Below, one piece after another: positions 8,109-19,567 of a stretch of DNA of 64,000 nt. The notes beneath the pieces are model-generated. The model was not told where the DNA came from. It searched no databases and saw only the letters and a list, made by a program, of their open reading frames with translations. This DNA is from Variovorax paradoxus (lineage in GTDB: Bacteria > Pseudomonadota > Gammaproteobacteria > Burkholderiales > Burkholderiaceae_C). The first letter of the stretch is position 1, and each line of letters starts with the position of its first letter. Both the position numbers and the translations under genes were made by a program. The DNA lies in NCBI RefSeq assembly GCF_024734665.1, contig NZ_CP102931.1, positions 6,955,501 through 7,019,500 on the forward strand. Direction: 5' to 3'.

Positions 8109-9512
8109 TCAGGCCCGCATCAGCGCCTCGATCTCGTCCGCCTTCACCGGCACGCCGCGCGAAATGAGCTCGCAGCCGGTGGCCGTAACGATCGCGTCGT
8201 CCTCGATGCGGATGCCGATGTTGTGGAACTGCTCCGGCACGCCGTCGGCGGGCCGCACGTAGATGCCGGGCTCCAGCGTCAGCACCATGCCGGGATGCAG
8301 GATGCGACTGGGCCGGTTCTTGATGACTTCGTTCGACAGCGGATCTTTCCGCTCGCTCACTTCGCCGACCTGCGTGGGCTCGACGTAGCTGCCGCAGTCG
8401 TGCACGTCCATGCCGAGCCAGTGGCCGGTGCGGTGCATGTAGAACTGGAAGTAGGCGCGCGAGTCGATCACGTCCTGCACGCCGCCGACCTTGTTGGCAT
8501 CGAGCAGGCCGAAGTCGAGCATGCCCTGCGCCAGCACCTTCACGGCGGCGTCGTGCGGGTCGGTGAAACGATTGCCCGCCTTGGTGGCGGCGGCCGCGGC
8601 GTCCTGGCTGGCCAGCACCAGGTCGTACAGCGCGCGCTGCGGGCCGCTGAACTTGCCGTCGCCCGGGAAGGTGCGGGTGATGTCGCTGGCATAGCCGTCG
8701 AGCTCGCAGCCGGCATCGATCAGCACCAGCTCGCCCTTGCGCACCGGCGCCGCGTCGGCGCGGTAGTGCAGCACGCAGGCATTGGCGCCGGCCGCGACGA
8801 TGGAGTAGTAGGCCGGGTACTGCGAGCCGCCCAAGCGGAACTCGTGCAGCAGCTCGGCGTCGAGGTGGTACTCGCGCGCATCCTTGCCCTCGCGCAGCAT
8901 GCGGGCCGAGAGCTGCATGGCGCGGACGTGCGCGCGGGCGCTGATCTGCGCGGCGCGGCGCATGATGTCTTGTTCGTGCGCGTCCTTGATCAGGCGCATC
9001 TCGTCGAGCGGGCCGCACAGGTCGCGCTGCTCCTCGGGGCACAGCGCGCCGTAGCGCACGCGGGCGCGCACCGACTGCAGCCAGCCGTCGATGCGGGTCT
9101 CCAGGCCCTTGTGGATGGCGAACGGGAACCACACGGTCGAGCGGTTCTCGAGCAGCTTGGGCAGCTTCGCGTCGAGGTCGGTGACCGAGAAGGCCTCGTC
9201 GACGCCGAGTGCCGCGGGCGCCGCGTCGGGGCCGAGGCGGTAGCCGTCCCAGATCTCGCGCTCCAGGTCTTTCGGCGCGCAGAACAGCGTGGCGCGGCCG
9301 TCGCCTGCCAGCACCAGCCAGGCGTTGGGCTCGGTGAAGCCGGTCAGGTAATAGAAGTAGCTGTCGTGGCGGTACAGGAAGTCGGTGTCGCGGTTGCGCG
9401 GACGCTCGGGCGCGGTCGGGATGATCGCGATGCCATCCTTGCCCAGTTGCGAGGCGAGGCGCGCGCGGCGCTCGGCGTAGATCGTCATCGTGGAGGCTGC
9501 TGCTGAAGTCAT
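8109..9512 (-). CDS. pepP: Xaa-Pro aminopeptidase (aminopeptidase P, M24B)
   Basis: A 467-residue cytosolic aminopeptidase that removes an N-terminal residue preceding proline. The N-terminal creatinase-like domain (RDTDFLYRHDSYFYYLTGF, ~41-59) precedes a pita-bread catalytic domain with all five metal ligands: D266 and D277 (LIDAGCELDGYASD), H364 (TGHWLGMD), E414 (LEPGIYV) and E437 (GIRIEDD). Length and motifs match E. coli PepP. The ATG at 9512 overlaps the stop of the upstream nucleotidyltransferase gene by 4 bp, favouring this start over the internal ATG at 9488. It is the third gene in an overlapping operon. Confidence 0.95.
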   Translation of the reverse strand: MTSAAASTMTIYAERRARLASQLGKDGIAIIPTAPERPRNRDTDFLYRHDSYFYYLTGFTEPNAWLVLAGDGRATLFCAPKDLEREIWDGYRLGPDAAPAALGVDEAFSVTDLDAKLPKLLENRSTVWFPFAIHKGLETRIDGWLQSVRARVRYGALCPEEQRDLCGPLDEMRLIKDAHEQDIMRRAAQISARAHVRAMQLSARMLREGKDAREYHLDAELLHEFRLGGSQYPAYYSIVAAGANACVLHYRADAAPVRKGELVLIDAGCELDGYASDITRTFPGDGKFSGPQRALYDLVLASQDAAAAATKAGNRFTDPHDAAVKVLAQGMLDFGLLDANKVGGVQDVIDSRAYFQFYMHRTGHWLGMDVHDCGSYVEPTQVGEVSERKDPLSNEVIKNRPSRILHPGMVLTLEPGIYVRPADGVPEQFHNIGIRIEDDAIVTATGCELISRGVPVKADEIEALMRA

Positions 9513-10240
9513 CTTGGCGTGGTGTTCAGTTGGGCGAGTCGTTCGGGGGTGCCCACATCGGTCCAGGGGCCGGTGTAGAGCTCGGCGCTCACGAGTTCAT
9601 TGTCCATCGCGGCGCGCAGGATCGGCGCCAATGGGGCTTTGCGGCCGGCCGGGTTGCCGGGCGGGATGTCGCAGTACGGCGGCGCGAAGAGTGCGGCTCG
9701 GTAGAGGCCGATGGTCGAGAAGGTGAACTTCTGGTCGGCCGTGTTGAGCGCGAGGCCGCCCGCCGAGAGGCCGAAATCGCCCTTGAGGTTGTGCGCCGGG
9801 TTCGGCACCAGCCACAGGTGCGCGAGCTTGCCGCTGGCGATGAAACGGTCGACCGAGGCCTGTGCGAACGCGAAATCGGGCGCGAACACGTCGCCGGCCG
9901 CGACCCAGAACACATCGCCAAGCAGGGGCAGCGCACGCACGATGCCGCCGGCCGTTTCGAGTGCGCCGCCGAAGTCGCGGCCTTCGTCGGAGTATGAAAT
10001 CGATAGCGCAACACGCCCGCTCAGCAATGGATTCGGGCCGAAGCGGTCAGAAATCTGCGCGCCGAGCCAGTCGGTGTTGACCACCAGTTCGGTGAAGCCG
10101 CCAGCGGCCAGCGCCTCCATCGGCCACTGCATCAGGGGCTTGCCGCGCACTTCGAGCAGGGGCTTGGGCGTGGCGTCGGTCAGCGGCCGCATCCGCTCGC
10201 CGCGCCCGGCGGCCAGGATCATGGCCCGCACGGCGCTCAC
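9509..10240 (-). CDS. murU: Nucleotidyltransferase, MurNAc-1-phosphate uridylyltransferase type
   Basis: A 243-residue sugar-nucleotide transferase with the G-x-G-x-R-x6-P-K signature (LAAGRGERMRPLTDATPKPL, residues 9-28). It continues VRGKPLMQWPMEALAAGGF and has an active-site acidic region at WVAAGDVFAPDF. Size and sequence fit MurU, which makes UDP-MurNAc in cell-wall recycling; a related sugar-1-phosphate nucleotidyltransferase is possible. No AmgK-type sugar kinase lies beside it in this window. Its start overlaps the speD stop by 4 bp, and its stop overlaps the pepP start by 4 bp, so the three are translationally coupled. Confidence 0.8.
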   Translation of the reverse strand: MSAVRAMILAAGRGERMRPLTDATPKPLLEVRGKPLMQWPMEALAAGGFTELVVNTDWLGAQISDRFGPNPLLSGRVALSISYSDEGRDFGGALETAGGIVRALPLLGDVFWVAAGDVFAPDFAFAQASVDRFIASGKLAHLWLVPNPAHNLKGDFGLSAGGLALNTADQKFTFSTIGLYRAALFAPPYCDIPPGNPAGRKAPLAPILRAAMDNELVSAELYTGPWTDVGTPERLAQLNTTPR

Positions 10241-10617
10241 GCTGCGATCTGCCCGCGCCGCAGTTCGTTGCGCTCGCTATGACGGGGCTGGAACACCGAA
10301 ATCAGGCACTCCATCAGCGCATGCGCCTTGGCCGAATGGTCGCCGCCGAAGTTGCAGACGTACACATCGAGCGTCACGCCGCGCTGCTCGGGCCAGGTGT
10401 GGATGCACAGGTGCGATTCGGCCAGCAGCACCGTGGCCGTGACCCCGCCCGGCCCCTGCGGCGTGGCGGGAAAGGAGTGAACTATCTTGCCCACCGCCTG
10501 CAGCCCCGCGGCCGACACCGCCTTGATGCAGACCGCCCCCAAGGCGGGGCCGTCGGTGAGCCATTGAAGGCCGCATTGGCAGTCGTGAAGGTCGGCGGTG
10601 AGGTGCAGCCCATGCAT
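10237..10617 (-). CDS. speD: S-adenosylmethionine decarboxylase proenzyme
   Basis: A 126-residue class 1B-type AdoMet decarboxylase proenzyme, which supplies the aminopropyl donor for spermidine. The self-processing site is [11 protein letters not shown] (67-77): cleavage before S68 makes the pyruvoyl cofactor, and H69 and the downstream cysteine (C88 region) are conserved. The ATG at 10617 ([13 protein letters not shown]) is preferred over an in-frame TTG at 10626. It heads the set speD, murU-like, pepP and membrane protein, with 4-bp overlaps. No spermidine synthase gene is adjacent. The 145-bp spacer to tktA is divergent and probably holds both promoters. Confidence 0.93.
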   Translation of the reverse strand: MHGLHLTADLHDCQCGLQWLTDGPALGAVCIKAVSAAGLQAVGKIVHSFPATPQGPGGVTATVLLAESHLCIHTWPEQRGVTLDVYVCNFGGDHSAKAHALMECLISVFQPRHSERNELRRGQIAA

Positions 10618-10703
10618 GGGTGGCAACTCTAGCAGTCCGCCCGCCGCACAAGAACATCGGAAGGGTGTTCAGGCTGTATCGGGGGCGGTCGGGGCTCGCC
10701 CGG

Positions 10704-10709
10704 TAAAAT
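10704..10709 (+). promoter_or_regulatory. Possible -10 element for tktA
   Basis: TAAAAT lies 54 bp upstream of the tktA ATG in the divergent speD/tktA spacer. No convincing -35 hexamer is seen at the right distance, so this is a weak call from a near-consensus -10 box alone. Confidence 0.3.
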
Positions 10710-10762
10710 CACGGGTTCTCCCGACCCCAATCCTCCCTTTTCCCTCCGAAAGTCCACCGCAC

Positions 10763-13873
<3,111 letters not shown>

Positions 13874-13891
13874 GGCTTCGCGGCTTCAACG

Positions 13892-13918
13892 AAAACGCGC
13901 CCGAGGGCGCGTTTTTTT
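13892..13918 (+). terminator. Rho-independent terminator after gapA
   Basis: The stem ACGCGCC/GGCGCGT closes a CGAG tetraloop, extended by A-T pairs and followed by seven T residues, 18 bp after the gapA stop. On the reverse strand the stem is followed by TTTT, so it may also weakly stop the convergent lipoprotein operon ending at 13931. Confidence 0.92.
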
Positions 13919-13930
13919 ATTGGGGCACTC

Positions 13931-14539
13931 TCAACGCAACTTCTCGTTCCTGCGAATCTCGCTGCTCAGCTGCGACGTCAACCGCGTTGCAGCCCTTCGA
14001 GCCGCCAGTCCGAAGTCGCCCTTGAACTCGCCGAACTCCGCCGTGCCGTTGCCCGTCGCACGCACGTGCGTGACCTCGGCGCCCGCTGCATCGGTCACCA
14101 CGCACGAGACCTCGGCCGTGAACGAGGTCGGCGGCCAGCTGATGAACGACGACGAGCTGGAGTCGGTCTTGATACGCGGCGCGAACACCAGCGATACACC
14201 GGCCGCCTCGTTCGCCTTCGTGTCACCGGCGGTGCGCAGCACCACCACGTCGCGGTACACCGCGCGCAGCGCATCGCGGATCGACTTCTCCAGGTCGCGG
14301 TACGGGAAGTAGCTCACGCGGTCGCCGCTGCCGCCGGGGGTGATCACTTCCAGGTCGCGATCGGCATCGGTCATCACGTAGGCGACCTTCTTTTGAATCA
14401 GGTGCGCCTGCGAACGTTGCGGCGCGGTCTCGGTGATCATCGTGATCGGATGCACGCAGCCAGCGAGCAGCAGGGCCATGAGTGCCGCGCCCGTAACACG
14501 TCGAATCGCGGTCATCGGAAGTAAGAAGAACATCGTCAT
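13931..14539 (-). CDS. Lipoprotein of unknown function
   Basis: A 202-residue protein with a signal peptide and lipobox LLAGC (near residues 24-28), so a lipid-anchored envelope protein. The mature part is mixed alpha/beta (ETAPQRSQAHLIQKKVAYVM, then DRVSYFPYRDLEKSIRDALR) and resembles small unknown lipoproteins with no enzyme motif. A GGAGG site 7 bp before the ATG at 14539 supports this start. It lies 24 bp downstream of a second lipoprotein gene on the same strand and probably forms a two-gene operon with it. The function is unknown. Confidence 0.75.
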   Translation of the reverse strand: MTMFFLLPMTAIRRVTGAALMALLLAGCVHPITMITETAPQRSQAHLIQKKVAYVMTDADRDLEVITPGGSGDRVSYFPYRDLEKSIRDALRAVYRDVVVLRTAGDTKANEAAGVSLVFAPRIKTDSSSSSFISWPPTSFTAEVSCVVTDAAGAEVTHVRATGNGTAEFGEFKGDFGLAARRAATRLTSQLSSEIRRNEKLR

Positions 14540-14563
14540 CGAAGCGCCTCCAGGCCTGTGAGG

Positions 14564-15157
14564 TCAGCGGCCGATGGCGGCCACGAACTGCGGATCGGCA
14601 TACACCTGCCGCAGCAAGGCGCGCACGAGGCGCGGGTACGCAGCCTGTCCGGCTGGCACCGCAACGATGCTTGCGTAGCTCGAATCGAAGGCGGTCTCCG
14701 CGCGGTAGGCCTTGCGCAGGCGCTGAGCGCCGTCGCGCGTGACGGTGACTTCGACGTCCATGCGGCCGGTGCCGTTGATCACGCCGAGGTCGATCTCGTT
14801 GACCAGGATGCGTGCCGCGATGCGCGTGGGCGCCTTCGGGTCGTAGACGGAGATTTCGCTCAGGTCGCGCATCAGCGCGTCCTGCAGGTATTGCGCGAAG
14901 CTGCCGCTGGGCGACAGCAGCCTGGCGCTGCGAAGGCGCACGGTGTTGACCTTGTCTTCCGGCTCGGTCGGTTGCGCTTTCACGAGCGCCACCGGTCCGG
15001 GGCGCGTGGCCTCGAGGCGGTCGAGCGTCTCGTAGTCGGCCGCGTAGGGTGGCGCCAGCAACGGCGCGCAGCCGGTCGTCAGAACAAGGGCGGCCAGTAG
15101 TGCGCCGGGCGCGAGCCGAGCGCGCAAGCGGAAACCTCGCGAACGAAAGATCGCCAT
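14564..15157 (-). CDS. Lipoprotein of unknown function, first of a pair
   Basis: A 197-residue lipoprotein from the ATG at 15157 (MAIFRSRGFRLRARLAPGAL), preceded by a GAGAGAGGG ribosome-binding site. A longer open frame exists upstream but would destroy the signal peptide. The lipobox is LTTGC. The mature domain contains YLQDALMRDLSEISVYD and RILVNEIDLGVINGTGRMDV, a pattern like ABC-type transport auxiliary or LpoB-like small envelope domains, without a decisive motif. It is coupled to the lipoprotein gene at 13931-14539 and shares the general plan (short alpha/beta domain after a lipobox). Confidence 0.75.
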   Translation of the reverse strand: MAIFRSRGFRLRARLAPGALLAALVLTTGCAPLLAPPYAADYETLDRLEATRPGPVALVKAQPTEPEDKVNTVRLRSARLLSPSGSFAQYLQDALMRDLSEISVYDPKAPTRIAARILVNEIDLGVINGTGRMDVEVTVTRDGAQRLRKAYRAETAFDSSYASIVAVPAGQAAYPRLVRALLRQVYADPQFVAAIGR

Positions 15158-15280
15158 GCCTGCTGTCCCTCTCTCCATGCGGCCGTGCGATGCATGCATG
15201 GTGCATCCGCGATGCCTGCTCCCCGGCGCGACGGTAGCACGCATCGCGCCGCGCGCGAAGGCGGGAAACTCAGGCCGGCT

Positions 15281-15589
15281 TCAGACCGGTTCGAGCACGT
15301 GAATCAGCTTGCTCTCGGTGAACTCTTTCGTCTTCTCGCTGTGGGCCTTCATGTGGGGTGCGACCGCGTGCGCCTGCAGGTGCGCCAGCGTTTCCCACTT
15401 CTCGACGACCACGAAAGTGTCGGGGCCGAAGCTGGCCTTCGATGCCGGGACGCCCTGCGCATCGACCGTGGCGCCGTATTCGATGCAGCCCTCTTCGGCC
15501 AGCACGGCTGCGCGGTTGGCAGCAAAGGCTTCGAGCAGCTTGGCGCGCTGGCCCGGCTTGGCGGTGATGACGGCGACGACGTGAATCAT
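15281..15589 (-). CDS. Antibiotic-biosynthesis-monooxygenase-fold protein (YgiN-like)
   Basis: A 102-residue dimeric alpha/beta-barrel protein of the ABM superfamily: MIHVVAVITAKPGQ, then EEGCIEYGATVD and FVVVEKWETLAHLQAHAVAP. Members such as YgiN act on quinols without a cofactor. The exact substrate here is unknown. A GGAGA site precedes the ATG. The gene diverges from mntH, and a 17-bp palindrome at 15626-15642 lies between them. Confidence 0.85.
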   Translation of the reverse strand: MIHVVAVITAKPGQRAKLLEAFAANRAAVLAEEGCIEYGATVDAQGVPASKASFGPDTFVVVEKWETLAHLQAHAVAPHMKAHSEKTKEFTESKLIHVLEPV

Positions 15590-15625
15590 TGAAAGAGTCT
15601 CCAGTTGGTAAGGTAGTACGACGGT

Positions 15626-15642
15626 CGAATCTAAGAGATTCG
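15626..15642. promoter_or_regulatory. Palindrome between ABM-fold gene and mntH
   Basis: A perfect inverted repeat, CGAATCT-AAG-AGATTCG, lies 37 bp upstream of the reverse gene and 60 bp upstream of mntH. It is a candidate operator for one or both divergent genes. It does not resemble a MntR or Fur box clearly enough to name the regulator. Confidence 0.35.
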
Positions 15643-15702
15643 GCGCCGTCGCGCTGGTCCGGTCCGCGACAACACCACGGCCTTGTCCCTATCATCGCCC
15701 GC

Positions 15703-17028
15703 ATGTTCTTCCCGCTGCCCCGCACGGCCACAGCGCCCTTCTGCCCATCCGAAGTGAAGGGCAGCGTGGCCGTTCCGCAAGACCTGCCCTTCTTCAAGAA
15801 GCTGATGCGCTACGCGGGCCCGGGCCTTCTGGTGTCGGTCGGCTACATGGACCCGGGCAACTGGGCGACCGACATCGAGGCCGGCTCTCGCTTCGGCTAC
15901 GGCCTGCTGTTCGTGGTGCTGCTCGCGAGCCTCGCGGCGATGCTGCTGCAGACGCTGTGCGTGCGGCTGGGGCTCGTGGCGCAGAAGGATCTGGCGCGCG
16001 CCTGCCGCGAGCATTACTCGCCGCGCGTCAACCGCCTGCTATGGCTGGGCGCCGAGCTGGCCATCGTGGCCTGCGACCTCGCCGAGGTGCTGGGCAGTGC
16101 GCTCGCGCTGCATCTGCTGTTCGGCGTGTCGATTCCGGTGGGCATTGCCATCACGGCCTTCGACACGCTGCTGGTGCTGGGCCTGCAGGGCGCGGGTTTC
16201 CGCCGCGTGGAGGCCATCGTGCTCGGGCTGGTCGGCACCATCGCGGGCTGCTTCGTCGTCGAGCTGGCGATGTCGCCGCCCAACTGGTTCGGCGTGGCGA
16301 TGGGCTTCGGCCCGAGCCTGGAGCGGTTGCACCAGCCGGGCGCGCTGTACCTGGCCATCGGCGTCGTCGGCGCGACGGTGATGCCGCACAACCTGTACCT
16401 GCATTCGTCCATCGTGCAGACCCGGCTGATTGCCAACACCGATTCGGCGCGCCGCGAGGCGGTGCGCTTCTGCACGCTCGACGCGGTGGTGTCGTTGTCG
16501 CTCGCGCTGCTGGTCAACGCGGCCATCATGGTGCTCGCCGCCAGCGCCTTTCATGCCACGGGCCACCGCGAAGTGACCGAGATCGACGACGCCTACCGGC
16601 TGCTCGAACCCATCGTCGGCAGTGCTTTCGCGGCCACGCTGTTCGGCATTGCGCTGCTGGCTTCGGGGCAAAGCTCGACCTTCACCGGCACCATCGCGGG
16701 CCAGATCATCATGGAAGGTTTTCTCGACCTGAAGATCCCGTGCTGGCAGCGCCGGCTGATCACGCGTGGGCTGGCGCTGGGCCCGGCCTGGCTCGGCGTC
16801 TGGTGGTTCGGCGATGGTGGCGTGGGCAAGATGCTGGTGCTCAGCCAGGTGGTGCTGAGCTTCCAGCTGCCCTTTGCGATGTGGCCGCTCATTCGCTTCA
16901 CGAGCAGCCGCGCGATGATGGGCGGCTTCGCCAACGGGCCGGTGGTGAAGTCGCTGGCTTGGCTGTTGTTCGGCGTGATCAGTGCGGCCAACGTGTGGCT
17001 GATCGCTACGGTGGTCTCGGGCAGCTAG
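15703..17028 (+). CDS. mntH: Nramp-family divalent metal transporter
   Basis: A 441-residue inner-membrane proton-coupled Mn(II)/Fe(II) importer with about eleven hydrophobic helices. The metal-binding helix-1 motif is DPGN (YMDPGNWATDIEAGSRFGYG) and the helix-6 motif is MPHNLYLHSSIVQTR. The ATG at 15703 is chosen; the frame is open for 38 more codons upstream but they lack coding character. The segment QVVLSFQLPFAMWPLIRFTS matches conserved late helices. Its stop and that of the convergent emfourin gene share the four bases CTAG at 17025-17028. Confidence 0.95.
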   Translation: MFFPLPRTATAPFCPSEVKGSVAVPQDLPFFKKLMRYAGPGLLVSVGYMDPGNWATDIEAGSRFGYGLLFVVLLASLAAMLLQTLCVRLGLVAQKDLARACREHYSPRVNRLLWLGAELAIVACDLAEVLGSALALHLLFGVSIPVGIAITAFDTLLVLGLQGAGFRRVEAIVLGLVGTIAGCFVVELAMSPPNWFGVAMGFGPSLERLHQPGALYLAIGVVGATVMPHNLYLHSSIVQTRLIANTDSARREAVRFCTLDAVVSLSLALLVNAAIMVLAASAFHATGHREVTEIDDAYRLLEPIVGSAFAATLFGIALLASGQSSTFTGTIAGQIIMEGFLDLKIPCWQRRLITRGLALGPAWLGVWWFGDGGVGKMLVLSQVVLSFQLPFAMWPLIRFTSSRAMMGGFANGPVVKSLAWLLFGVISAANVWLIATVVSGS

Positions 17029-17363
17029 CGCTTGCCGGCGTCCTTCCACAGGTGCACCAGCGCTTCGGGTGCTTCGGCTTCCGGCACCTCGAAGCTCACT
17101 GAAATCTTCTGGTCTTCTTCGGCGCTTTCCACGACCACCTCGACGCGGTAATAGCGCTGGTCGCCGCTGGACAGCGCAGCACCAGCCTGCCCCGCATGCG
17201 GCACGGCGCTTTGCAGCGCATCGCCGATCTGCTGGCGCAGTTCGTCGGTGCAGTCGCCGAGCTGGAAGCTGCGCGGCTGAGACAGGCCGGGCATGTAGGC
17301 CACCCCGCCCTCGCGCGTCACACGCACGATGGTCGCTTTGTTCAATGGCGGCAGGCGGATCAT
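17025..17363 (-). CDS. Emfourin-like inhibitor of protealysin-type protease
   Basis: A 112-residue cytosolic protein of the emfourin family, proteins that inhibit protealysin-like M4 proteases. It reads MIRLPPLNKATIVRVTREGG, then a conserved beta-rich core with RSFQLGDCTDELRQQIGDAL and RYYRVEVVVES. The ATG at 17363 overlaps the stop of the M4 protease gene by 4 bp (TCAT on the + strand), giving strict translational coupling of enzyme and inhibitor. The family assignment rests mainly on this gene context plus the sequence pattern and size. Confidence 0.85.
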   Translation of the reverse strand: MIRLPPLNKATIVRVTREGGVAYMPGLSQPRSFQLGDCTDELRQQIGDALQSAVPHAGQAGAALSSGDQRYYRVEVVVESAEEDQKISVSFEVPEAEAPEALVHLWKDAGKR

Positions 17364-18445
17364 GGCGAGATCACTCCCACGCCCTGCCAGGCGCCAGCCA
17401 CTGCCTTGTGCACCGCGCTGCCGGCGCCGAAGCGCCGCGAGGCGACGTCGGTGCTGAGCGTTGCGAAGGCCTCGAAATCGGCGTCCTGGCGCAGGCGCTT
17501 GTCGCATACCGCGTCGTACCAGACACGGCCCGCGGTTTCCCATGCCTGCCCGCCGATGGCCATGGCCGCCAGATAGAAGGCACGGTTCGGAATGCCCGAG
17601 TTGATGTGCACGCCGCCGTTGTCCTGCGAGGTGGTGACGAAGTCTTTCATGTGCGCCGGCTGCGGGTCCTTGCCGATCACCGGGTCGTCGTAGGCGGTGC
17701 CGGGCTCGGCCATCGAACGCAGGGCCTTGGCCTTCACGCTCGCCGTGAAGAGGCCCGCGCCGATCAGCCATTCGGCCTGCTGCGCCGTCTGCCGCAGCGA
17801 GTGCTGCTTGACGAGCACGCCGAACACGTCGCAGATCGATTCGTTGAGCGCGCCGGGCTGCCCCTGGTAGATGAGCCCGGCCTCGTGGTCGATCACGCCG
17901 TGCGTGAGCTCGTGGCCGATGATGTCCACCGCGATGGTGAAGCGGTTCATGACCTCGCCGTCGCCGTCGCCGAACACCATCTGCTCGCCGTTCCAGAAGG
18001 CGTTGTCGTAGTCCTTGCCGTAGTGCACGCTGCCGGTCAGCGGCATGCTCGCGCCGTCGATGGAGTCGCGCTCGTACACGTCGTGGTACAGCCGCCAGGT
18101 TGCGCCCAGGTGGTCGTAGGCCTCGTCGGCCGCGATGTCGCCGGTGGCGGGCCGGCCCTCGGTGCGCACCAGCTTTCCTGGCAGCGTGGTTGTGTGCGCC
18201 GCGTCATGGATGGCGCGCTCCGGCGAGTTCGGTCGCGCCGGGCGTGGCCGCGCGGCCGTCGTGCTCGCTGTGCCCGAGGCAAGCTTTGGCGGCACGAAGC
18301 CGCGCAGCGCGCGGTGCTCGCGATCGATCGTCAGGGTGTTCACCGCACGCGCGCTGATGGATGCGCTGGCGTGCTCGGCGAGGCGGCTCAGCAGGTACGG
18401 CGGTATGAAGCCAGGCGGCAGGGTCTGCGGTGTGCGCGACGGCAT
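17360..18445 (-). CDS. Protealysin-like M4 metallopeptidase
   Basis: A 361-residue thermolysin-family zinc protease. The zinc site is HELTHG (H178, E179, H182) with third ligand E202 in GALNESICDVFG. Catalytic H280 is in NGGVHINSG, and NRAFYLAA follows. There is no Sec signal peptide. The short N-terminus carries PPYLLSRL (15-22), the protealysin propeptide signature, so it is made as a proenzyme with a short propeptide. Residues about 55-75 are a low-complexity linker where processing may occur. It is paired with an emfourin gene directly downstream. Export or intracellular role is not settled for the family. Confidence 0.93.
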   Translation of the reverse strand: MPSRTPQTLPPGFIPPYLLSRLAEHASASISARAVNTLTIDREHRALRGFVPPKLASGTASTTAARPRPARPNSPERAIHDAAHTTTLPGKLVRTEGRPATGDIAADEAYDHLGATWRLYHDVYERDSIDGASMPLTGSVHYGKDYDNAFWNGEQMVFGDGDGEVMNRFTIAVDIIGHELTHGVIDHEAGLIYQGQPGALNESICDVFGVLVKQHSLRQTAQQAEWLIGAGLFTASVKAKALRSMAEPGTAYDDPVIGKDPQPAHMKDFVTTSQDNGGVHINSGIPNRAFYLAAMAIGGQAWETAGRVWYDAVCDKRLRQDADFEAFATLSTDVASRRFGAGSAVHKAVAGAWQGVGVISP

Positions 18446-18523
18446 GGGCGGGCCTTTCGTCGGGTGTCGATTGATTCAAAACACCGTAGCAGAAACACCC
18501 GTCCGCGCTTGTCGGATTGCGGC

Positions 18524-19453
18524 TCAAGCCCTCGGCGGCATGTCGTCTTTTCCGAGCGCGGCGGCCATGAAGTCGACGAAAGTTCGCACGCGCGCCGACA
18601 GCTGGTGGCGCTGCGGATACACCGCGTAGATATCGGCGTCGGGCGTGCGGTAGTTGGCCAGCACCTGCACCAGCCGGCCGCTGCGCAGGTAGCGCGCAAT
18701 GTCCCACTCGGCGCGCATCAGGATGCCGTGGCCGTCCAGCGCCCAGTTGACCGCGATCTCCCCGTCGTTGGTGCTGAGCGCGCCGCGCGTCTTCACGGCC
18801 TCGGTGCGCTGCGCCGTGCCGCGCCCGGTGCTCAGCCGCCATATGCCGTAGGCCTCGTCGCCCTGGCGGATGCCGATGCAGCGGTGGTGCGTGAGGTCGT
18901 TGGGCACCTTGGGCTGTCCGGCGCGCGCCAGGTAGGCGGGCGAGGCGCACAGCAGCCGCCGGTTCGACGCGATGCGCCGCGCGATCACGCGGGCCTCGGG
19001 CGGCGCGCCGAAGCGTATGCAGACGTCGAAGGCATCGTCGGTCAGCGGCGGCGGGTTGACCGAGAGCTGCAGCTGCACTTCCACCTGCGGATGCTTGCGT
19101 GCGAACTTCGAGATCAGCGGCGCCACGTGACTGCGCCCGAAGCCCAGCGTGGCGTTCACGCGCAGCAGGCCCTGCGCCTCGCCCTTTGCGCCGCCCAGCA
19201 ACTGAGCCATGTCGTCGATCTCACCGAGGATGCGGCGCGCGTGCGCCACGTACAGCTCGCCCTCGGGCGTGAGGCTCATGCGCCGCGTGGTGCGGTTCAC
19301 CAGCGTGACGCCCAGGCGCGCCTCCATCAGCGCGAGCCGCTTGCTCACCGCGGGCGTGCTGATGCCGAGTTCGCGCGCCGCCGCGCTCAGGCTGCCGCAG
19401 GCCGCGAGCGAGGAGAAAAAGCCGAGGTCGGCAGGCTGGACCGGAGCAACCAT
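18524..19453 (-). CDS. LysR-family regulator divergent from tartrate dehydrogenase
   Basis: A 309-residue LysR regulator: helix-turn-helix at about 20-60 (SAAARELGISTPAVSKRLAL), then an effector domain. It is transcribed away from the tartrate dehydrogenase/Bug pair at 19568, with a 114-bp spacer holding a palindrome typical of LysR operators at 19488-19508. Divergent control of the dehydrogenase gene by this protein is the usual LysR arrangement. The effector is probably tartrate or a related acid, by inference. Confidence 0.92.
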   Translation of the reverse strand: MVAPVQPADLGFFSSLAACGSLSAAARELGISTPAVSKRLALMEARLGVTLVNRTTRRMSLTPEGELYVAHARRILGEIDDMAQLLGGAKGEAQGLLRVNATLGFGRSHVAPLISKFARKHPQVEVQLQLSVNPPPLTDDAFDVCIRFGAPPEARVIARRIASNRRLLCASPAYLARAGQPKVPNDLTHHRCIGIRQGDEAYGIWRLSTGRGTAQRTEAVKTRGALSTNDGEIAVNWALDGHGILMRAEWDIARYLRSGRLVQVLANYRTPDADIYAVYPQRHQLSARVRTFVDFMAAALGKDDMPPRA

Positions 19454-19487
19454 GAGCGATCCGATTGTTGAACTGAGGTTAATGATG

Positions 19488-19508
19488 GATTCACTTTCGG
19501 CGTGAATC
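19488..19508. promoter_or_regulatory. LysR-type operator candidate
   Basis: The inverted repeat GATTCAC-N7-GTGAATC lies 34 bp from the LysR start and 59 bp from the tartrate dehydrogenase start. Arm and spacer size fit LysR-family recognition sites, and the position between divergent genes supports it. Confidence 0.55.
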
Positions 19509-19567
19509 GTTCGGCGCGTCGGATCCTACAGTGGGCCACCACTACTACAGCGCACACAAGGACATCG

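Noticed and set aside
8010..9506. A 498-codon open frame antisense to pepP
   Set aside because: pepP has all five metal ligands and is coupled to its neighbours; the antisense product is Val/His/Arg-rich and unrecognisable.
17069..19471. An 800-codon open frame antisense to the emfourin, M4 protease and LysR genes
   Set aside because: It crosses three clearly coding reverse genes and gives low-complexity Arg/Ala/His sequence without domains.
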